Shown here in pieces: positions 33,584 to 44,187 of a DNA stretch of 64,000 bases; positions within the stretch are counted from its first letter, which is position 1; each line of letters opens with the position of its first letter. Made by a program: the position numbers and the translations under genes. The notes under the pieces are model-generated. The model made no database searches. It was given only the letters and a program-made list of their open reading frames with translations, and was not told the origin of the DNA. This DNA is from G051903925 sp051903925. Lineage in GTDB: Bacteria; Pseudomonadota; Alphaproteobacteria; Zavarziniales; Zavarziniaceae. The stretch covers positions 3,720,001 through 3,784,000 of the forward strand of contig NZ_CP173678.1 in NCBI RefSeq assembly GCF_051903925.1, read 5' to 3'.

Positions 33584-35500
33584 ATGTTGCAGATCACCGA
33601 GTTGAGTTGCCGGATTGCCGGGCGCCTGATCCTGGACAAGGCGACGGCCAGCATCCCGGCCGGGCACAAGGTGGGCCTGGTCGGCCGCAACGGCGCGGGC
33701 AAGTCGACCCTGTTCAAGGTCATCCTGGACCAGTTGCCATCGGAACACGGCCGCATCGCCCTGCCCAAGCTGTGGCGCATCGGCGCGGTGGCGCAGGAGG
33801 CGCCGGGCGGCAGCACGACGCCCATGGAGTTCGTGCTCTCCGCCGACCTGGAGCGGGCGAGCCTGCTGGCCGAGGCCGACACCGCGACCGACCCGGACCG
33901 CATCGCCGAGATCCATACGCGGCTGGCCGATATCGGTGCGCACACCGCCGAATCCCGGGCGGGCCAGATCCTGGCCGGCCTTGGCTTCGACACCGAGGCG
34001 CAGAACCAGCCGCTGTCGACCTATTCGGGGGGCTGGCGCATGCGCGTCGCCCTGGCCGCGGTGCTGTTCGCGGAGCCGGACCTTCTGCTGCTGGACGAGC
34101 CCACCAACTACCTCGACCTGGAAGGCACGTTGTGGCTTGAGGGCCACCTTGCCACCTATCCGCGGACGGTGCTGCTGATCAGCCATGACCGCGACCTGCT
34201 GAACTCGTCCGTGCAGCAGATCCTGCACCTGCATGACGGCAAGCTGACGCTGTGGGAGGGCAATTACGACCGCTTCGAGCGGGCCCGGGCCGAGGCGCTG
34301 GAGCGCCAGGCGGCGACCCGGGCCAAGGTCGAGGAACAGCGCAAGCACATGCAGGCCTTCGTCGACCGCTTCAAGGCCAAGGCGTCCAAGGCCCGCCAGG
34401 CGCAAAGCCGGATGAAGGCGCTGGCCAAGCTGGCGCCCATCGCGGCGGTGGCCGAGGACAGGGCCTGGCGCTTCCGCTTTCCGGAACCGCAGCCCCTGCC
34501 CTCCCCGCTCATCAACCTCGAAGGGGCGGCGGTCGGCTATGTCCCGGGCGAGCCGATCCTGCGGCGCCTGACGCTGCGCATGGACGCGGACGACCGCATC
34601 GCGCTGCTGGGGCAGAACGGCAACGGCAAGTCCACCTTCGCCAAGCTGCTGGCGGGGCGCTTGGCCGCGGATGGCGGCACGTTCCGCAAGTCGGGCAAGC
34701 TGAAGGTCGGCTATTTCGGCCAGCACCAGCTTGACGAACTGGATGCCGACGGCACGCCGTTGAGCCACCTGTCCGAACTCATGCCCGGCGTGATCCCGGC
34801 CAAGGTACGCGCCCGGCTTGGCGCGTTCGGCTTTGGCGCCAACCTGGCGGAGAACCGCGTCGGCTCCCTTTCGGGCGGCGAGAAGGCACGCCTGGTCTTC
34901 GCGCTCATCAGCCACGGCGACCCCAACCTGCTGATCCTGGACGAGCCGACCAACCACCTGGACGTCGACGCGCGCGAGGCGCTGATCCATGCCCTGAACG
35001 AGTACAGCGGCGCCGTCCTGCTGGTCAGCCACGACCGCCACCTGATCGAGGCCAGCGTCGAGCGCCTGTGGCTGGTCCAGGGCGGCACCGTCGTCAACTA
35101 TGACGGCGACCTGGAGGACTATCGTCGCCTGGTGCTGAGCGGCGCCACCGGCGGCGCGCCCAAGGTGCCGAAGGCCAAGGCCGCCCGCCCGGCGGACGGC
35201 GCCGGCGACGCGGCCGAGCGCGCGCCCAGCGCCGTCGCAGCCCCCGTGCCGCCGCCCGCAGCCTCGCGGGGCAACCGCACCGTGCTGCAGCGTGCGGCCC
35301 GTCGGGCGGAAGAAACCCTGGAAAAGCTCGCGGCCCGGCGCAGCGCGCTGGATGCCCAGTTGAGCGAGCCCGCGACGCATGGCGACCCGGCCCGCCTGGC
35401 CGAGCTGAGCCGCCAGCGCGACGCGGTCGAGCGTGACCTGATCAGCGCCGAAAGCGCCTGGCTGGACGCCCAGGAGGCGCTGGAACAGTTCGCGGGTTGA
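33584..35500 (+). CDS. ABC-F family ATPase (translation factor-like)
   Basis: Soluble protein of 638 residues with two ABC ATPase domains and no membrane part. Domain 1 has G-R-N-G-A-G-K-S-T (about 36-44), S-G-G-W-R-M-R and L-L-L-D-E-P-T-N-Y-L-D. Domain 2 has G-Q-N-G-N-G-K-S-T, S-G-G-E-K-A-R and I-L-D-E-P-T-N-H-L-D. Between them is the charged coiled linker typical of ABC-F factors (E-R-A-R-A-E-A-L-E-R). The last 80 residues form a coiled coil like that of YheS/Uup. Such proteins act on the ribosome; the precise role is not assignable. Starts on the other side of the ndk promoter region. Confidence 0.93.
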   Translation: MLQITELSCRIAGRLILDKATASIPAGHKVGLVGRNGAGKSTLFKVILDQLPSEHGRIALPKLWRIGAVAQEAPGGSTTPMEFVLSADLERASLLAEADTATDPDRIAEIHTRLADIGAHTAESRAGQILAGLGFDTEAQNQPLSTYSGGWRMRVALAAVLFAEPDLLLLDEPTNYLDLEGTLWLEGHLATYPRTVLLISHDRDLLNSSVQQILHLHDGKLTLWEGNYDRFERARAEALERQAATRAKVEEQRKHMQAFVDRFKAKASKARQAQSRMKALAKLAPIAAVAEDRAWRFRFPEPQPLPSPLINLEGAAVGYVPGEPILRRLTLRMDADDRIALLGQNGNGKSTFAKLLAGRLAADGGTFRKSGKLKVGYFGQHQLDELDADGTPLSHLSELMPGVIPAKVRARLGAFGFGANLAENRVGSLSGGEKARLVFALISHGDPNLLILDEPTNHLDVDAREALIHALNEYSGAVLLVSHDRHLIEASVERLWLVQGGTVVNYDGDLEDYRRLVLSGATGGAPKVPKAKAARPADGAGDAAERAPSAVAAPVPPPAASRGNRTVLQRAARRAEETLEKLAARRSALDAQLSEPATHGDPARLAELSRQRDAVERDLISAESAWLDAQEALEQFAG

Positions 35501-35504
35501 GTGT

Positions 35505-35521
35505 TCGCCCCAAATGGGCGA
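35505..35521 (+). terminator. Short hairpin after the ABC-F gene
   Basis: TCGCCC and GGGCGA pair around CAAAT, starting four bases after the stop codon. There is no T-run, so it is a weak candidate for a transcript end. Confidence 0.35.
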
Positions 35522-35534
35522 CTACTGTCGGCGT

Positions 35535-35548
35535 CTGTCAGGTGACAG
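35535..35548. promoter_or_regulatory. Palindrome upstream of the HWE kinase gene
   Basis: CTGTCA-GG-TGACAG is a perfect 6-bp inverted repeat, 27 bases before the kinase start. It could be an operator; no matching regulator is apparent in the window. Confidence 0.35.
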
Positions 35549-35575
35549 GCCGTACCCACGACCAACGGTGATGGA

Positions 35576-37081
35576 ATGGCGGACGGGCAGCCGGCATCCG
35601 ACCACGGCGGGTCCCTTCAGGCCGAACTCGACCGGGTGCGGGCCGAACTGGCCGAGGCCCGGACCGCCCTTGCTGCGCGCGAACAGGCGCTGAACCTGGC
35701 GCTGGGCGTCGGTGCCATCGCGATCTGGGACATCGACCTGAGTTCCGGCCAGGTCCGTTCCAGCTCCGATCTCGGCCGCTTCGGCATCGACAGCAGCCAG
35801 CCCTTCGACGTCAAGGTGCTGTGGCGGCTGCTGCACCCCGACGACCTGCAGGCCTTCCGCGCGCGGCTTGGCCAGCTGCTGGCCGGCGTGGACGTCGGCG
35901 TGCCTTATGAATGGCGGGTGATCCGGCCGGATGGCGGGACCGAGTGGCTGAGCACCCGGTCCGACGTCATCCGCGACGCGCAGGGCCAGGCGGTGCGCCT
36001 GCTGGCCGTGTCCGCCGACGTCACGGCCCTGAAGGAAGCCCAGGGCCGCGTGGCCGACATCAACGACCGCCTGATCCTGGCCCTGGACGCCGCGCAGATG
36101 ACGGTGTGGGAGCAGGACATCCTGACGGGGGTGATCCGCACGTTCCGCCCCGAGGAGGCGGTGCCCGGTCGCAGCCGCCGCGAACTGCACGAGGTCACGT
36201 CCGACCGGGTGGAGGATGTCTATGCCAGCATCCATCCCGACGATGTGCGCCGCCTGCGCGCGATGACGCCCAGCGACATCGACGAGCAGGGCCGCTTCGG
36301 CGTCGAGTTCCGGCTGCGCACACCCGACGGCGGCGAGATCATCCAGCAGGCCCGCGGCCAGGTCCGCCGCACCGGGCGCGATCACAATGTCCGGCTGATC
36401 GGCGTGACGACCGACGTGACCGAGGATCGCCGCGTGAAGCGCGAGCTGGAAACCGCCCTGCGGCATCGCGAGATGCTGCTGAAGGAGGTCAACCATCGCA
36501 TCAAGAACAGCCTGCAACTGATCTCCAGCCTGCTGAGCCTGCAGGCGCAAGGGGTTGCCGACGCAGGCGCCCGCACCCTGTTCGAGGAGGCGCTGCTGCG
36601 GGTCCGCGCGGTCGGCATGCTGCACCAGCGCCTGTACCAGACCGAGAACGTGGAGGAACTGTCGCTGGCGCCCTACCTTGCGGAGCTGGCGCACAACGTC
36701 GCCGAAGCCGTGACGGGGACCGAGACGGGGATCGTGCTGGCGGTCGACACGCCGGAGTTCTCGGCCTCGCCCGACACCGCGATCTCGCTGGCCCTGATGC
36801 TGAACGAGCTCCTGGTGAACGCCATCAAGCACGCCTATCCGGATGGCGAGGGTCAGGTCCGGGTGCTGGGACGGATCGACGGCGACACCTATTGCCTGCG
36901 GGTCGAGGACGACGGCGTGGGCCTGAGCGGCGGCGCCACCCGCCGCGGCCTGGGCAGCCGCATGATCAATGCCCTGATCCGGCAGTTGGGTGGAGAAGTG
37001 CTGAACGAGGCGCAGTCGCGCGGCCACGCCGTGGAACTGCGGGTGCCGACCGAGCGCCTGGCCCCAGTCCAGCGCGGCTGA
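35576..37081 (+). CDS. PAS-containing HWE/HisKA_2 histidine kinase
   Basis: Cytoplasmic sensor kinase of 501 residues. A short coiled coil (A-E-L-D-R-V-R-A-E-L) is followed by a PAS domain with PAC (about 30-155, R-V-I-R-P-D-G-G) and a second PAS (about 165-295). The phospho-acceptor segment V-N-H-R-I-K-N-S-L-Q-L-I and the ATPase G-L-G-S-R-M-I mark HisKA_2. No membrane segment is seen, so the signal is internal. Kinases of this type often feed the alphaproteobacterial general stress response, but no phyR/ecfG is in the window. Starts 75 bases after the ABC-F gene. Confidence 0.9.
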   Translation: MADGQPASDHGGSLQAELDRVRAELAEARTALAAREQALNLALGVGAIAIWDIDLSSGQVRSSSDLGRFGIDSSQPFDVKVLWRLLHPDDLQAFRARLGQLLAGVDVGVPYEWRVIRPDGGTEWLSTRSDVIRDAQGQAVRLLAVSADVTALKEAQGRVADINDRLILALDAAQMTVWEQDILTGVIRTFRPEEAVPGRSRRELHEVTSDRVEDVYASIHPDDVRRLRAMTPSDIDEQGRFGVEFRLRTPDGGEIIQQARGQVRRTGRDHNVRLIGVTTDVTEDRRVKRELETALRHREMLLKEVNHRIKNSLQLISSLLSLQAQGVADAGARTLFEEALLRVRAVGMLHQRLYQTENVEELSLAPYLAELAHNVAEAVTGTETGIVLAVDTPEFSASPDTAISLALMLNELLVNAIKHAYPDGEGQVRVLGRIDGDTYCLRVEDDGVGLSGGATRRGLGSRMINALIRQLGGEVLNEAQSRGHAVELRVPTERLAPVQRG

Positions 37082-37087
37082 GCCGGC

Positions 37088-37558
37088 TCAGGCCTTTTCC
37101 CAGCCGCCGGCCGGCTTCTGCTTCCAATAGGTCAGCGTGTGCCCGGCCGCCCGGGCCGCGCGATAGCGATCGCGCGCCGCCGCGACCGCGGCGTCGTCAT
37201 TGCCGTCGAACAGGTCAAGGACGCGGTCATAGCCGTCGAAGCGCGCCGCAACGGCGCCGTCCACCAGCAGCAGGACCGTCGCGCCATTGGGGTTCTCCAG
37301 GCGGTCGGTCAGCCACACCGGCTGCAGCGCGGCATGCGGGTCGGGCGCCCGCCCATGCGGCAGGAAGCTTTCGCGCTCATAGGTCCAGAGCAGCGAATCG
37401 AGCCAGTCCACCCGCTCCGGCGATCCGGCAAGCACGACCGCCCGCAGGCCGGAGGCCAGCACCCGCTCCAGCAGGCGCGGCAGCGCCTCCTCCAGCGGCC
37501 GCGCCGTCAGGTGATAGAACGCAACGTCGGCTATGACCGCGTTCCCTCTCGCGGACAT
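37088..37558 (-). CDS. holC: DNA polymerase III chi subunit
   Basis: Clamp-loader accessory protein of 156 residues that links the replisome to SSB. V-A-F-Y-H-L-T (about 12-18), the L-W-T-Y-E-R-E-S-F-L-P-H-G motif and F-D-G-Y-D-R-V-L-D-L-F-D-G-N-D near the end are characteristic of the alphaproteobacterial chi subunit. It follows pepA on the same strand, as often in proteobacteria, with an inverted-repeat element in the 159-base gap. It converges on the HWE kinase gene with six bases between the stops. Confidence 0.92.
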   Translation of the reverse strand: MSARGNAVIADVAFYHLTARPLEEALPRLLERVLASGLRAVVLAGSPERVDWLDSLLWTYERESFLPHGRAPDPHAALQPVWLTDRLENPNGATVLLLVDGAVAARFDGYDRVLDLFDGNDDAAVAAARDRYRAARAAGHTLTYWKQKPAGGWEKA

Positions 37559-37583
37559 GGTGATCCGGAAGCTCCGGCACCAA

Positions 37584-37695
37584 CATCCTTCGAGACGGCC
37601 TTCGGCCTCCTCAGGATGACACGCGTTGGACGTTCCATCGAAATACCAACGGCGTCATGCTGAGGAGCGGCCCGAAGGGACGCGTCTCGAAGCAT
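37584..37695. repeat. Dispersed inverted-repeat element between pepA and holC
   Basis: The left arm (37584-37620, CATCCTTCGAGACGGCC...) and the right arm (37654-37695, ...GACGCGTCTCGAAGCAT) are imperfect inverse complements of about 40 bases around a 33-base centre. The core C-T-T-C-G-A-G-A-C-G and T-C-C-T-C-A-G-(G/C)-A-T-G-A-C matches a class of intergenic repeats I know from alphaproteobacterial genomes. In pepA-holC mRNA it would form a long stem. Copies elsewhere in the genome are expected but not seen here. Confidence 0.7.
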
Positions 37696-37717
37696 CTGCG
37701 CAGACCGTTACGTTGCC

Positions 37718-39217
<1,500 letters not shown>

Positions 39218-39577
39218 GGGACCTGTCGTCTGAACGCATTCGTGCGGGCCGATATCTTAGTCCCCACCCAAGCCACTGCAAGGAAGCCGGGTCCGGCCCT
39301 GGCCGTTCGCCCAGGTCTTGCGACACTGGTCCGCTTGGAGCAGGCAGGTCTTGCCTCTAAGGTCCGCGCGCGTGACCGACCTGCCCACCCACTCCGCTGA
39401 CGCCCAGACGAGGCGGACCAGGACCCCTTCCCCCTTGGCGGAGAATGTCGGGCGGAAGGGCGCCTGCGTTCGGCTCATCATCGCGGGTGATGGCACGGCG
39501 GCACCGCCAGGCCAGCCCAGCCTGCTCTCCCATGCGGCGAGGGACGTCCGGTCGCGCAGGCGATCAGGCCAGCCCTG
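39218..39577. other. 360-base intergenic region between pepA and the GT39 gene
   Basis: Divergent control region. Apart from the candidate pepA promoter at its left end I see no strong palindrome or terminator. An open frame from 39318 to 39578 on the plus strand has an arginine/serine-rich composition and no recognisable domain, so I do not call it a gene. The promoter of the envelope operon should lie in the right half but no good -35/-10 pair stands out. Confidence 0.6.
39254..39281 (-). promoter_or_regulatory. pepA: Candidate pepA promoter
   Basis: On the minus strand TTGCAG (39281-39276), a 16-base spacer and TAAGAT (39259-39254) lie 37 bases upstream of the pepA start. Confidence 0.4.
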
Positions 39578-41095
39578 ATGGCGCCTTCCCATTCCGGTGT
39601 GCCCCGCGGGATCGTGCCCCTGCTGCTTGTGCTCGCCGCGCTGGCTGGTTTGCGCCTGGCGGCCCTTGCGGCCTCGCCGCTCGGGCTCCAGGTGGACGAG
39701 GCGCAGTACTGGCTGTGGTCGCAATCCTTCCAGTTCGGCTATTTCTCCAAGCCGCCGCTGATCGCCTGGGCCATCGGGCTCAGCACCGCTGCCTGCGGCG
39801 ACGCGCCGTGGTGCGTCCGCCTGCCCAGCGTCATCGCCCACGCCATCGGCCCCGTCTTCGTCTTCCTGTTCGCGTACAACCTGGTGCGCCATCCCGGCCG
39901 TCCCCGCGATCTGGTGGCGGAGGTGACGGCCCTGGCCGCGGCAGTCCTCTATGCGACGCTGCCGGGCATCGGCTTTTCCGCGGTGCTGATCTCGACCGAC
40001 GCCCTGCTGCTGCCGTCCTGGGCCGCCGCGCTGTGGTGCTATGAGCGCGCCCTGGCGACGGGCGCGCGGCGCTGGTGGGTTGGCCTCGGCCTGGCGCTGG
40101 GCCTGGGCATGCTGGCCAAGTACGCCATGGCGTATTTCGTGCTGGGAATCGCCGTGCACTGGCTGCTCGAGCGGGGGCGGCCGGAGCGTCCGCGCATCGA
40201 CCGCGGCGGCCTGGCCCTGGCGCTGGGCCTGGGCGTGCTGGTGTTCGCGCCGAACCTGGCCTGGAACGCGATGCATGCCTTCCTGTCGTTCCGCCACACG
40301 GCCGACAACATGAACCTGGGCGGGCAGCTGTTCCGGCCCGGCGCCATGCTGGAATTCCTGGGCTCCCAGTTCGGCGTCTTTGGCCCCATCACGATGGCAG
40401 GCGCCATCCTGGTCCTGGCCGCGCGGCGCACCTGGACGCGGCCCGAATACCGCCTGCTGGCCGCCTTCAGCCTGCCGCTGCTGGTGCTGGTGACGGGCCA
40501 GGCGCTGCTGTCGCGCGCCAATGCCAATTGGGCGGCACCGGCCTATGTCGGACTGGCGGTCCTGGTCGCCGTGGCATGGCTTGAGCGCGGTCGGCTGAAG
40601 CTGCTGCTGGGCACGCTGGGCCTGCACACGGCGCTGATGCTGGTCCTGCTGGTCGCCATCGGGCTGGGACGCGTGCCGTTCCTGCCGCTCGGCGCGGCGA
40701 CCGACCCGATGAAGGCCCTGCGCGGCTGGGACAACCTGGCCGTCGAGGTGGCGGCGGCGCTCGACGCCCATCCGGGCGCCATCGTGCTGACCGACGAACG
40801 CGAGATGCTGGTCGAACTGGCCTATGAACTGCGCGACCGGGTCCGGCAGGACGGCACCCTGGTCCTGGCCAAGTGGAACCTTGACGGCCGCATCGACGAC
40901 CAGTTCGACCTCATCTCCGACGTGAAGCCGCATGTCGGCCGCGATGCCATCCTGGTGACGCGCGGGCCCGACCCACAGGTGATCGCGCGTCATTTCGCGT
41001 CGACGAATCCCCTGGGCAGCGTCGCGGCGCGGGGCTATGAGGATCGGCGCGGGACGTTCTACCTGTTCGCGCTGCGGCGCTTTGATGGCTATTGA
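39578..41095 (+). CDS. ArnT-like GT39 glycosyltransferase
   Basis: Inner-membrane protein of 505 residues with about 11-12 membrane segments, belonging to the dolichyl-phosphate-mannose type (GT39/PMT-like) transferases that move a sugar from a polyprenyl-phosphate donor on the periplasmic side. The catalytic loop V-D-E-A-Q-Y-W-L-W-S near residue 39 and F-S-K-P-P-L-I near 57 are typical. It heads an operon with a PAP2 phosphatase and lptF/G/D, so lipid A or core is the likely acceptor. A soluble C-terminal domain (from about 390) follows. Sugar and acceptor are inferred only from context. Confidence 0.85.
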   Translation: MAPSHSGVPRGIVPLLLVLAALAGLRLAALAASPLGLQVDEAQYWLWSQSFQFGYFSKPPLIAWAIGLSTAACGDAPWCVRLPSVIAHAIGPVFVFLFAYNLVRHPGRPRDLVAEVTALAAAVLYATLPGIGFSAVLISTDALLLPSWAAALWCYERALATGARRWWVGLGLALGLGMLAKYAMAYFVLGIAVHWLLERGRPERPRIDRGGLALALGLGVLVFAPNLAWNAMHAFLSFRHTADNMNLGGQLFRPGAMLEFLGSQFGVFGPITMAGAILVLAARRTWTRPEYRLLAAFSLPLLVLVTGQALLSRANANWAAPAYVGLAVLVAVAWLERGRLKLLLGTLGLHTALMLVLLVAIGLGRVPFLPLGAATDPMKALRGWDNLAVEVAAALDAHPGAIVLTDEREMLVELAYELRDRVRQDGTLVLAKWNLDGRIDDQFDLISDVKPHVGRDAILVTRGPDPQVIARHFASTNPLGSVAARGYEDRRGTFYLFALRRFDGY

Positions 41096-41097
41096 GG

Positions 41098-41892
41098 ATG
41101 CGCGTGGTGTACCGCAGCCTGCTTCTGGCCTGGATCGCGGCGACGTTCGCGTTCGTCTTCGTGCCCCAGCTCGATCCCGCCATCACGCGCCTGTTCTACG
41201 AGCCGGGCCTGGGCTATCCGCTGTCCATGCAGCCCTGGGTCGACACGGTGCGCCGCGCGCACATGATCCTGGCCTGGACCGCGACGGTCGGCGCCCTTGT
41301 CCTACTCCTGATCCTGGCGCGGCGGGCACGCGGGCGGCCCGTGGTGCCCGCGCAGTGGGTGCCGGCACCGCTGCGGCCCCTGCGCCACGGCCTGGGCCGG
41401 CTGCTTCAGAGCACCGGCCTGCTGGGCCTGCGTCCGCGCGTACCGCTGTTCCTGGTCCTGGTCATGGCGATCGGCCCCGGGCTGATCGTGAACCTGGGCC
41501 TGAAGGAACATTCGGGTCGGCCCCGCCCCTCCCATACCGAGGGGCTGGGCGGCGCCAAGCCCTTCATCCCCGTGCTGGTGAAAACGGACAATTGCGCCCG
41601 CAACTGCTCGTTTGCCTCTGGCGAGGTGGCGATGGGCTTCGCTTGGACGGCCTGGGCGCTGCTGGCGGTGCGCCGCCGCCGGGCGGCGCTGGTGGCCGCG
41701 GGCCTGGTCGGCACGGCGGCCGCCCTGATCCGCGTGGCGGAGGGCGGGCATTTTGCCAGCGATGCCGTCTTTGCGGGCCTGATCTCGCTCAGCGTCGTGG
41801 CCGTGCTATATGACCTGATGCTTCGCGGACGCCCCTGGCGCCTGACTGATCCGGCCGCCGCCCCTGCCCCGTCGGGGGCGATCGGCGCATGA
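41098..41892 (+). CDS. PAP2-family membrane phosphatase
   Basis: Membrane phosphatase of 264 residues with about six membrane segments. The PAP2 motifs are L-K-E-H-S-G-R-P-R-P (K-x6-R-P), C-S-F-A-S-G-E (P-S-G-H equivalent with the His replaced by Glu, a variant I know from alphaproteobacterial members) and R-V-A-E-G-G-H-F-A-S-D (R-x5-H-x3-D). It resembles lipid A 1-phosphatase or undecaprenyl-PP phosphatase. It lies between the GT39 gene and lptF, whose start overlaps its stop (ATGA). ATG 41098 follows GAGG; TTG at 41092 overlaps the GT39 stop. Substrate is inferred from context. Confidence 0.84.
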   Translation: MRVVYRSLLLAWIAATFAFVFVPQLDPAITRLFYEPGLGYPLSMQPWVDTVRRAHMILAWTATVGALVLLLILARRARGRPVVPAQWVPAPLRPLRHGLGRLLQSTGLLGLRPRVPLFLVLVMAIGPGLIVNLGLKEHSGRPRPSHTEGLGGAKPFIPVLVKTDNCARNCSFASGEVAMGFAWTAWALLAVRRRRAALVAAGLVGTAAALIRVAEGGHFASDAVFAGLISLSVVAVLYDLMLRGRPWRLTDPAAAPAPSGAIGA

Positions 41893-43049
41893 CGGGCTAT
41901 TCCCCCCCCACGACGGCGCAGTCGCTGGGGATCAGCGGCCTGCCCGCCTACCTGATGCGGCAGGTGGCGGGGCCGCTTGTCTTCTTCACGGTGGCCCTGA
42001 CGGCGATCATGCTGCTGGGCCAGTCGATGCGCACGTTCGACCTGATCGTGAACAAGGGGCTGTCGCTGGGCGACTTCCTGTCGCTGACCGCGCTGCTGCT
42101 GCCCAGCGCGCTGGCGCTGATCCTGCCGGTTGCGCTGTTCTGTGCCGTCCTGTTCGCATTCTGGCGCCTGGCCACCGACAGCGAGCTGATCGTGATGTCG
42201 GCGGCGGGCATCGGCCCTCTGTCGCTGGCGCGCTCGACCATGATCCTGGGCGGCGTGGTCGCGCTGGTCGTGTACCTGCTGAACCTCTACCTGGCGCCGC
42301 TGGCCCTTCGCACCTTCAAGGACCAGGTGTTCGAGATCCGCGAGACCTTCGCCTCGATCCTGCTGCAGGAAGGGGAGTTCAATACGCTGGTCGACGGCCT
42401 GACCGTCTATGTCCGCGACCGCCAGGGCGCGCGGCTGTCGGGCATCCTGGTCCATGACGACCGCGTGCCGGGGCAGGCCGTGACCATGCTGGCCGAACAG
42501 GGCACGCTGCTGCGCACGCCGGAAGGGCCGCGCTTCGTGCTGATCAACGGCAACCGGCAGCAGGTCGACCCCAGCAACGGGCGCCTGTCGCTGCTCTATT
42601 TCGAGCGCTACTCGATCGACCTGTCCAAGCTGGGCGGCGATCCAGGCGACCGCTGGATAGAGCCCAGCGAGCGCTATCTGGGCGACCTGTTCTTTCCCGA
42701 TTCCTCCCAAAACGATCAGAACCGCCGGGGCCAGTTGATCGCGGAGGGGCATCGCCGCCTGGTGACGCCGCTCTATGCCTTTGCCTTCGCCCTGGTCGGG
42801 CTGGTGGCGGTCGTTGGAGGCGAGTTCGATCGCCGCGGCCGCGGCCGCCGGCTGGTCCTTGCCGCAATTGCGGGTGTCGTCATCCGCCTGGGCGAGATCG
42901 GCTTCGCCAGCATGGCGGCGCAGCACTGGTTCGGCATCGTCCTGCAATACCTGGGCGTGCTGGTGCCGATCGCCGCCTGCCTTGCGATCCTGGCCGGGAT
43001 GCGCCTGCCGCGCCTGCGCCCCAGCATCGCCGTCGCGGCGCCCGGCTGA
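41889..43049 (+). CDS. lptF: LPS export permease LptF
   Basis: Inner-membrane permease of 386 residues in the LptB2FG complex that extracts lipopolysaccharide from the membrane. Three N-terminal segments (about 25-125), a periplasmic beta-jellyroll domain (about 150-285) and three C-terminal segments (about 300-380) are seen. A-A-G-I-G-P-L-S-L-A at about 106-115 is the LptF coupling-helix region. It overlaps the PAP2 stop and is followed after 24 bases by lptG. lptB and lptA are not in the window. Confidence 0.93.
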   Translation: MTGYSPPTTAQSLGISGLPAYLMRQVAGPLVFFTVALTAIMLLGQSMRTFDLIVNKGLSLGDFLSLTALLLPSALALILPVALFCAVLFAFWRLATDSELIVMSAAGIGPLSLARSTMILGGVVALVVYLLNLYLAPLALRTFKDQVFEIRETFASILLQEGEFNTLVDGLTVYVRDRQGARLSGILVHDDRVPGQAVTMLAEQGTLLRTPEGPRFVLINGNRQQVDPSNGRLSLLYFERYSIDLSKLGGDPGDRWIEPSERYLGDLFFPDSSQNDQNRRGQLIAEGHRRLVTPLYAFAFALVGLVAVVGGEFDRRGRGRRLVLAAIAGVVIRLGEIGFASMAAQHWFGIVLQYLGVLVPIAACLAILAGMRLPRLRPSIAVAAPG

Positions 43050-43073
43050 ACCCCAGGACCGAGTGCGCGCCGC

Positions 43074-44171
43074 ATGCCCCTGTCCCTGACCCTGTCCCGC
43101 TATCTGGGCCGCCATTTCCTGGCGTCCTTCGCCGTCGTCTTCCTGGGCGTGATGACGATCGCCTTCTTTGCCGACCTGATCGAACTGGTCCGCCGCGCCT
43201 CGCGCATCGAGGGCATGGACTTCTCGCTCCTCATCGCCATGTCGGCGCTGAAGCTGCCGCACCTGTCCGAGCAGACCCTGCCCTTTGCCTGCCTGTTCGG
43301 GGCCATGTGGTCGTTCTCGCGCCTGACGCGGACGCAGGAACTGGCGGTGGTGCGCGCGTCGGGCGTGTCGGTCTGGCAGTTCATGCTGCCGGCGATCGTG
43401 CTGTCGCTGGCGATCGGCCTGTTCGCCGTGACGGTCTACAACCCCGTGGCAGCCACCATGGTCGCCCGCTACCAGGCGCTGGAGGCCAAGCACCTGCGCG
43501 GTCGCCCCAGCATGCTGGCCGTGTCGAACAGCGGTTTCTGGCTGCGCCAGGCGGACGAGGCGGGCGGCCAGGAGGTGATCCATGCCCTGCGCGTCAGCCA
43601 GCAGGGGACCGAACTCTATGACGTCATCATCTTCCGCTTCGGCCAGGGCGATCGCTTTGCCGGCCGGATCGACGCGCGCATGGCGGTGCTGGCCGACGGC
43701 TACTGGGACGTGACGGACGCCTGGAACACCACCCTTGACAACCCCGCGACCTTCCAGGAGCGGATGCGCGTGCCCACCCGCCTGACCGCGCAGGACATCC
43801 AGGAAAGCTTCGCGGCACCCGAGACGCTGTCCTTCTGGGCACTGCCCAAGTTCATCCGGGTGCTTGAGACGGCCGGTTTCTCCGGCATCCGTCACCGCAT
43901 GCACTTCCATGCGCTGCTGGCCAGCCCCCTCCTGCTCTGCGCCATGGTGCTGATCGCCGCCAGTGTGTCATTGCGCATGACGCGGCGGGGAGGTGTCATG
44001 CAGCTGATCGGAATCGGGATGGCGGCGGGATTCGTGCTCTATATCGGTTCCGAACTGGCCCAGGCGCTGGGATTGGCGGGCAGCGTGCCGGCACCGCTCG
44101 CCGCCTGGGCGCCGGCGGCCGCGGCCAGCCTGATGGGCCTGGCCACGCTGTTTCACCTGGAGGATGGCTGA
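43074..44171 (+). CDS. lptG: LPS export permease LptG
   Basis: Partner of LptF, 365 residues, with the same plan: M-P-L-S-L-T-L-S-R-Y-L-G-R at the start, three segments, a periplasmic domain (about 140-255) and three segments, with the coupling region V-V-R-A-S-G-V-S-V-W-Q near 99. The stop (44169-44171) falls 16 bases before the lptD start, so lptD is translated close behind. Gene order lptF-lptG-lptD-surA-pdxA-rsmA is a familiar alphaproteobacterial operon. Confidence 0.93.
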   Translation: MPLSLTLSRYLGRHFLASFAVVFLGVMTIAFFADLIELVRRASRIEGMDFSLLIAMSALKLPHLSEQTLPFACLFGAMWSFSRLTRTQELAVVRASGVSVWQFMLPAIVLSLAIGLFAVTVYNPVAATMVARYQALEAKHLRGRPSMLAVSNSGFWLRQADEAGGQEVIHALRVSQQGTELYDVIIFRFGQGDRFAGRIDARMAVLADGYWDVTDAWNTTLDNPATFQERMRVPTRLTAQDIQESFAAPETLSFWALPKFIRVLETAGFSGIRHRMHFHALLASPLLLCAMVLIAASVSLRMTRRGGVMQLIGIGMAAGFVLYIGSELAQALGLAGSVPAPLAAWAPAAAASLMGLATLFHLEDG

Positions 44172-44187
44172 TGCGGGAGAACCGCTG

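Noticed and set aside
39318..39578. 86-codon plus-strand frame upstream of the GT39 gene
   Set aside because: Random-looking arginine/serine-rich product, no ribosome site, no domain.
41406..43910. 834-codon minus-strand frame opposite the PAP2-lptF-lptG genes
   Set aside because: Shadow of three well-supported genes; low-complexity Q/G/H/R content.
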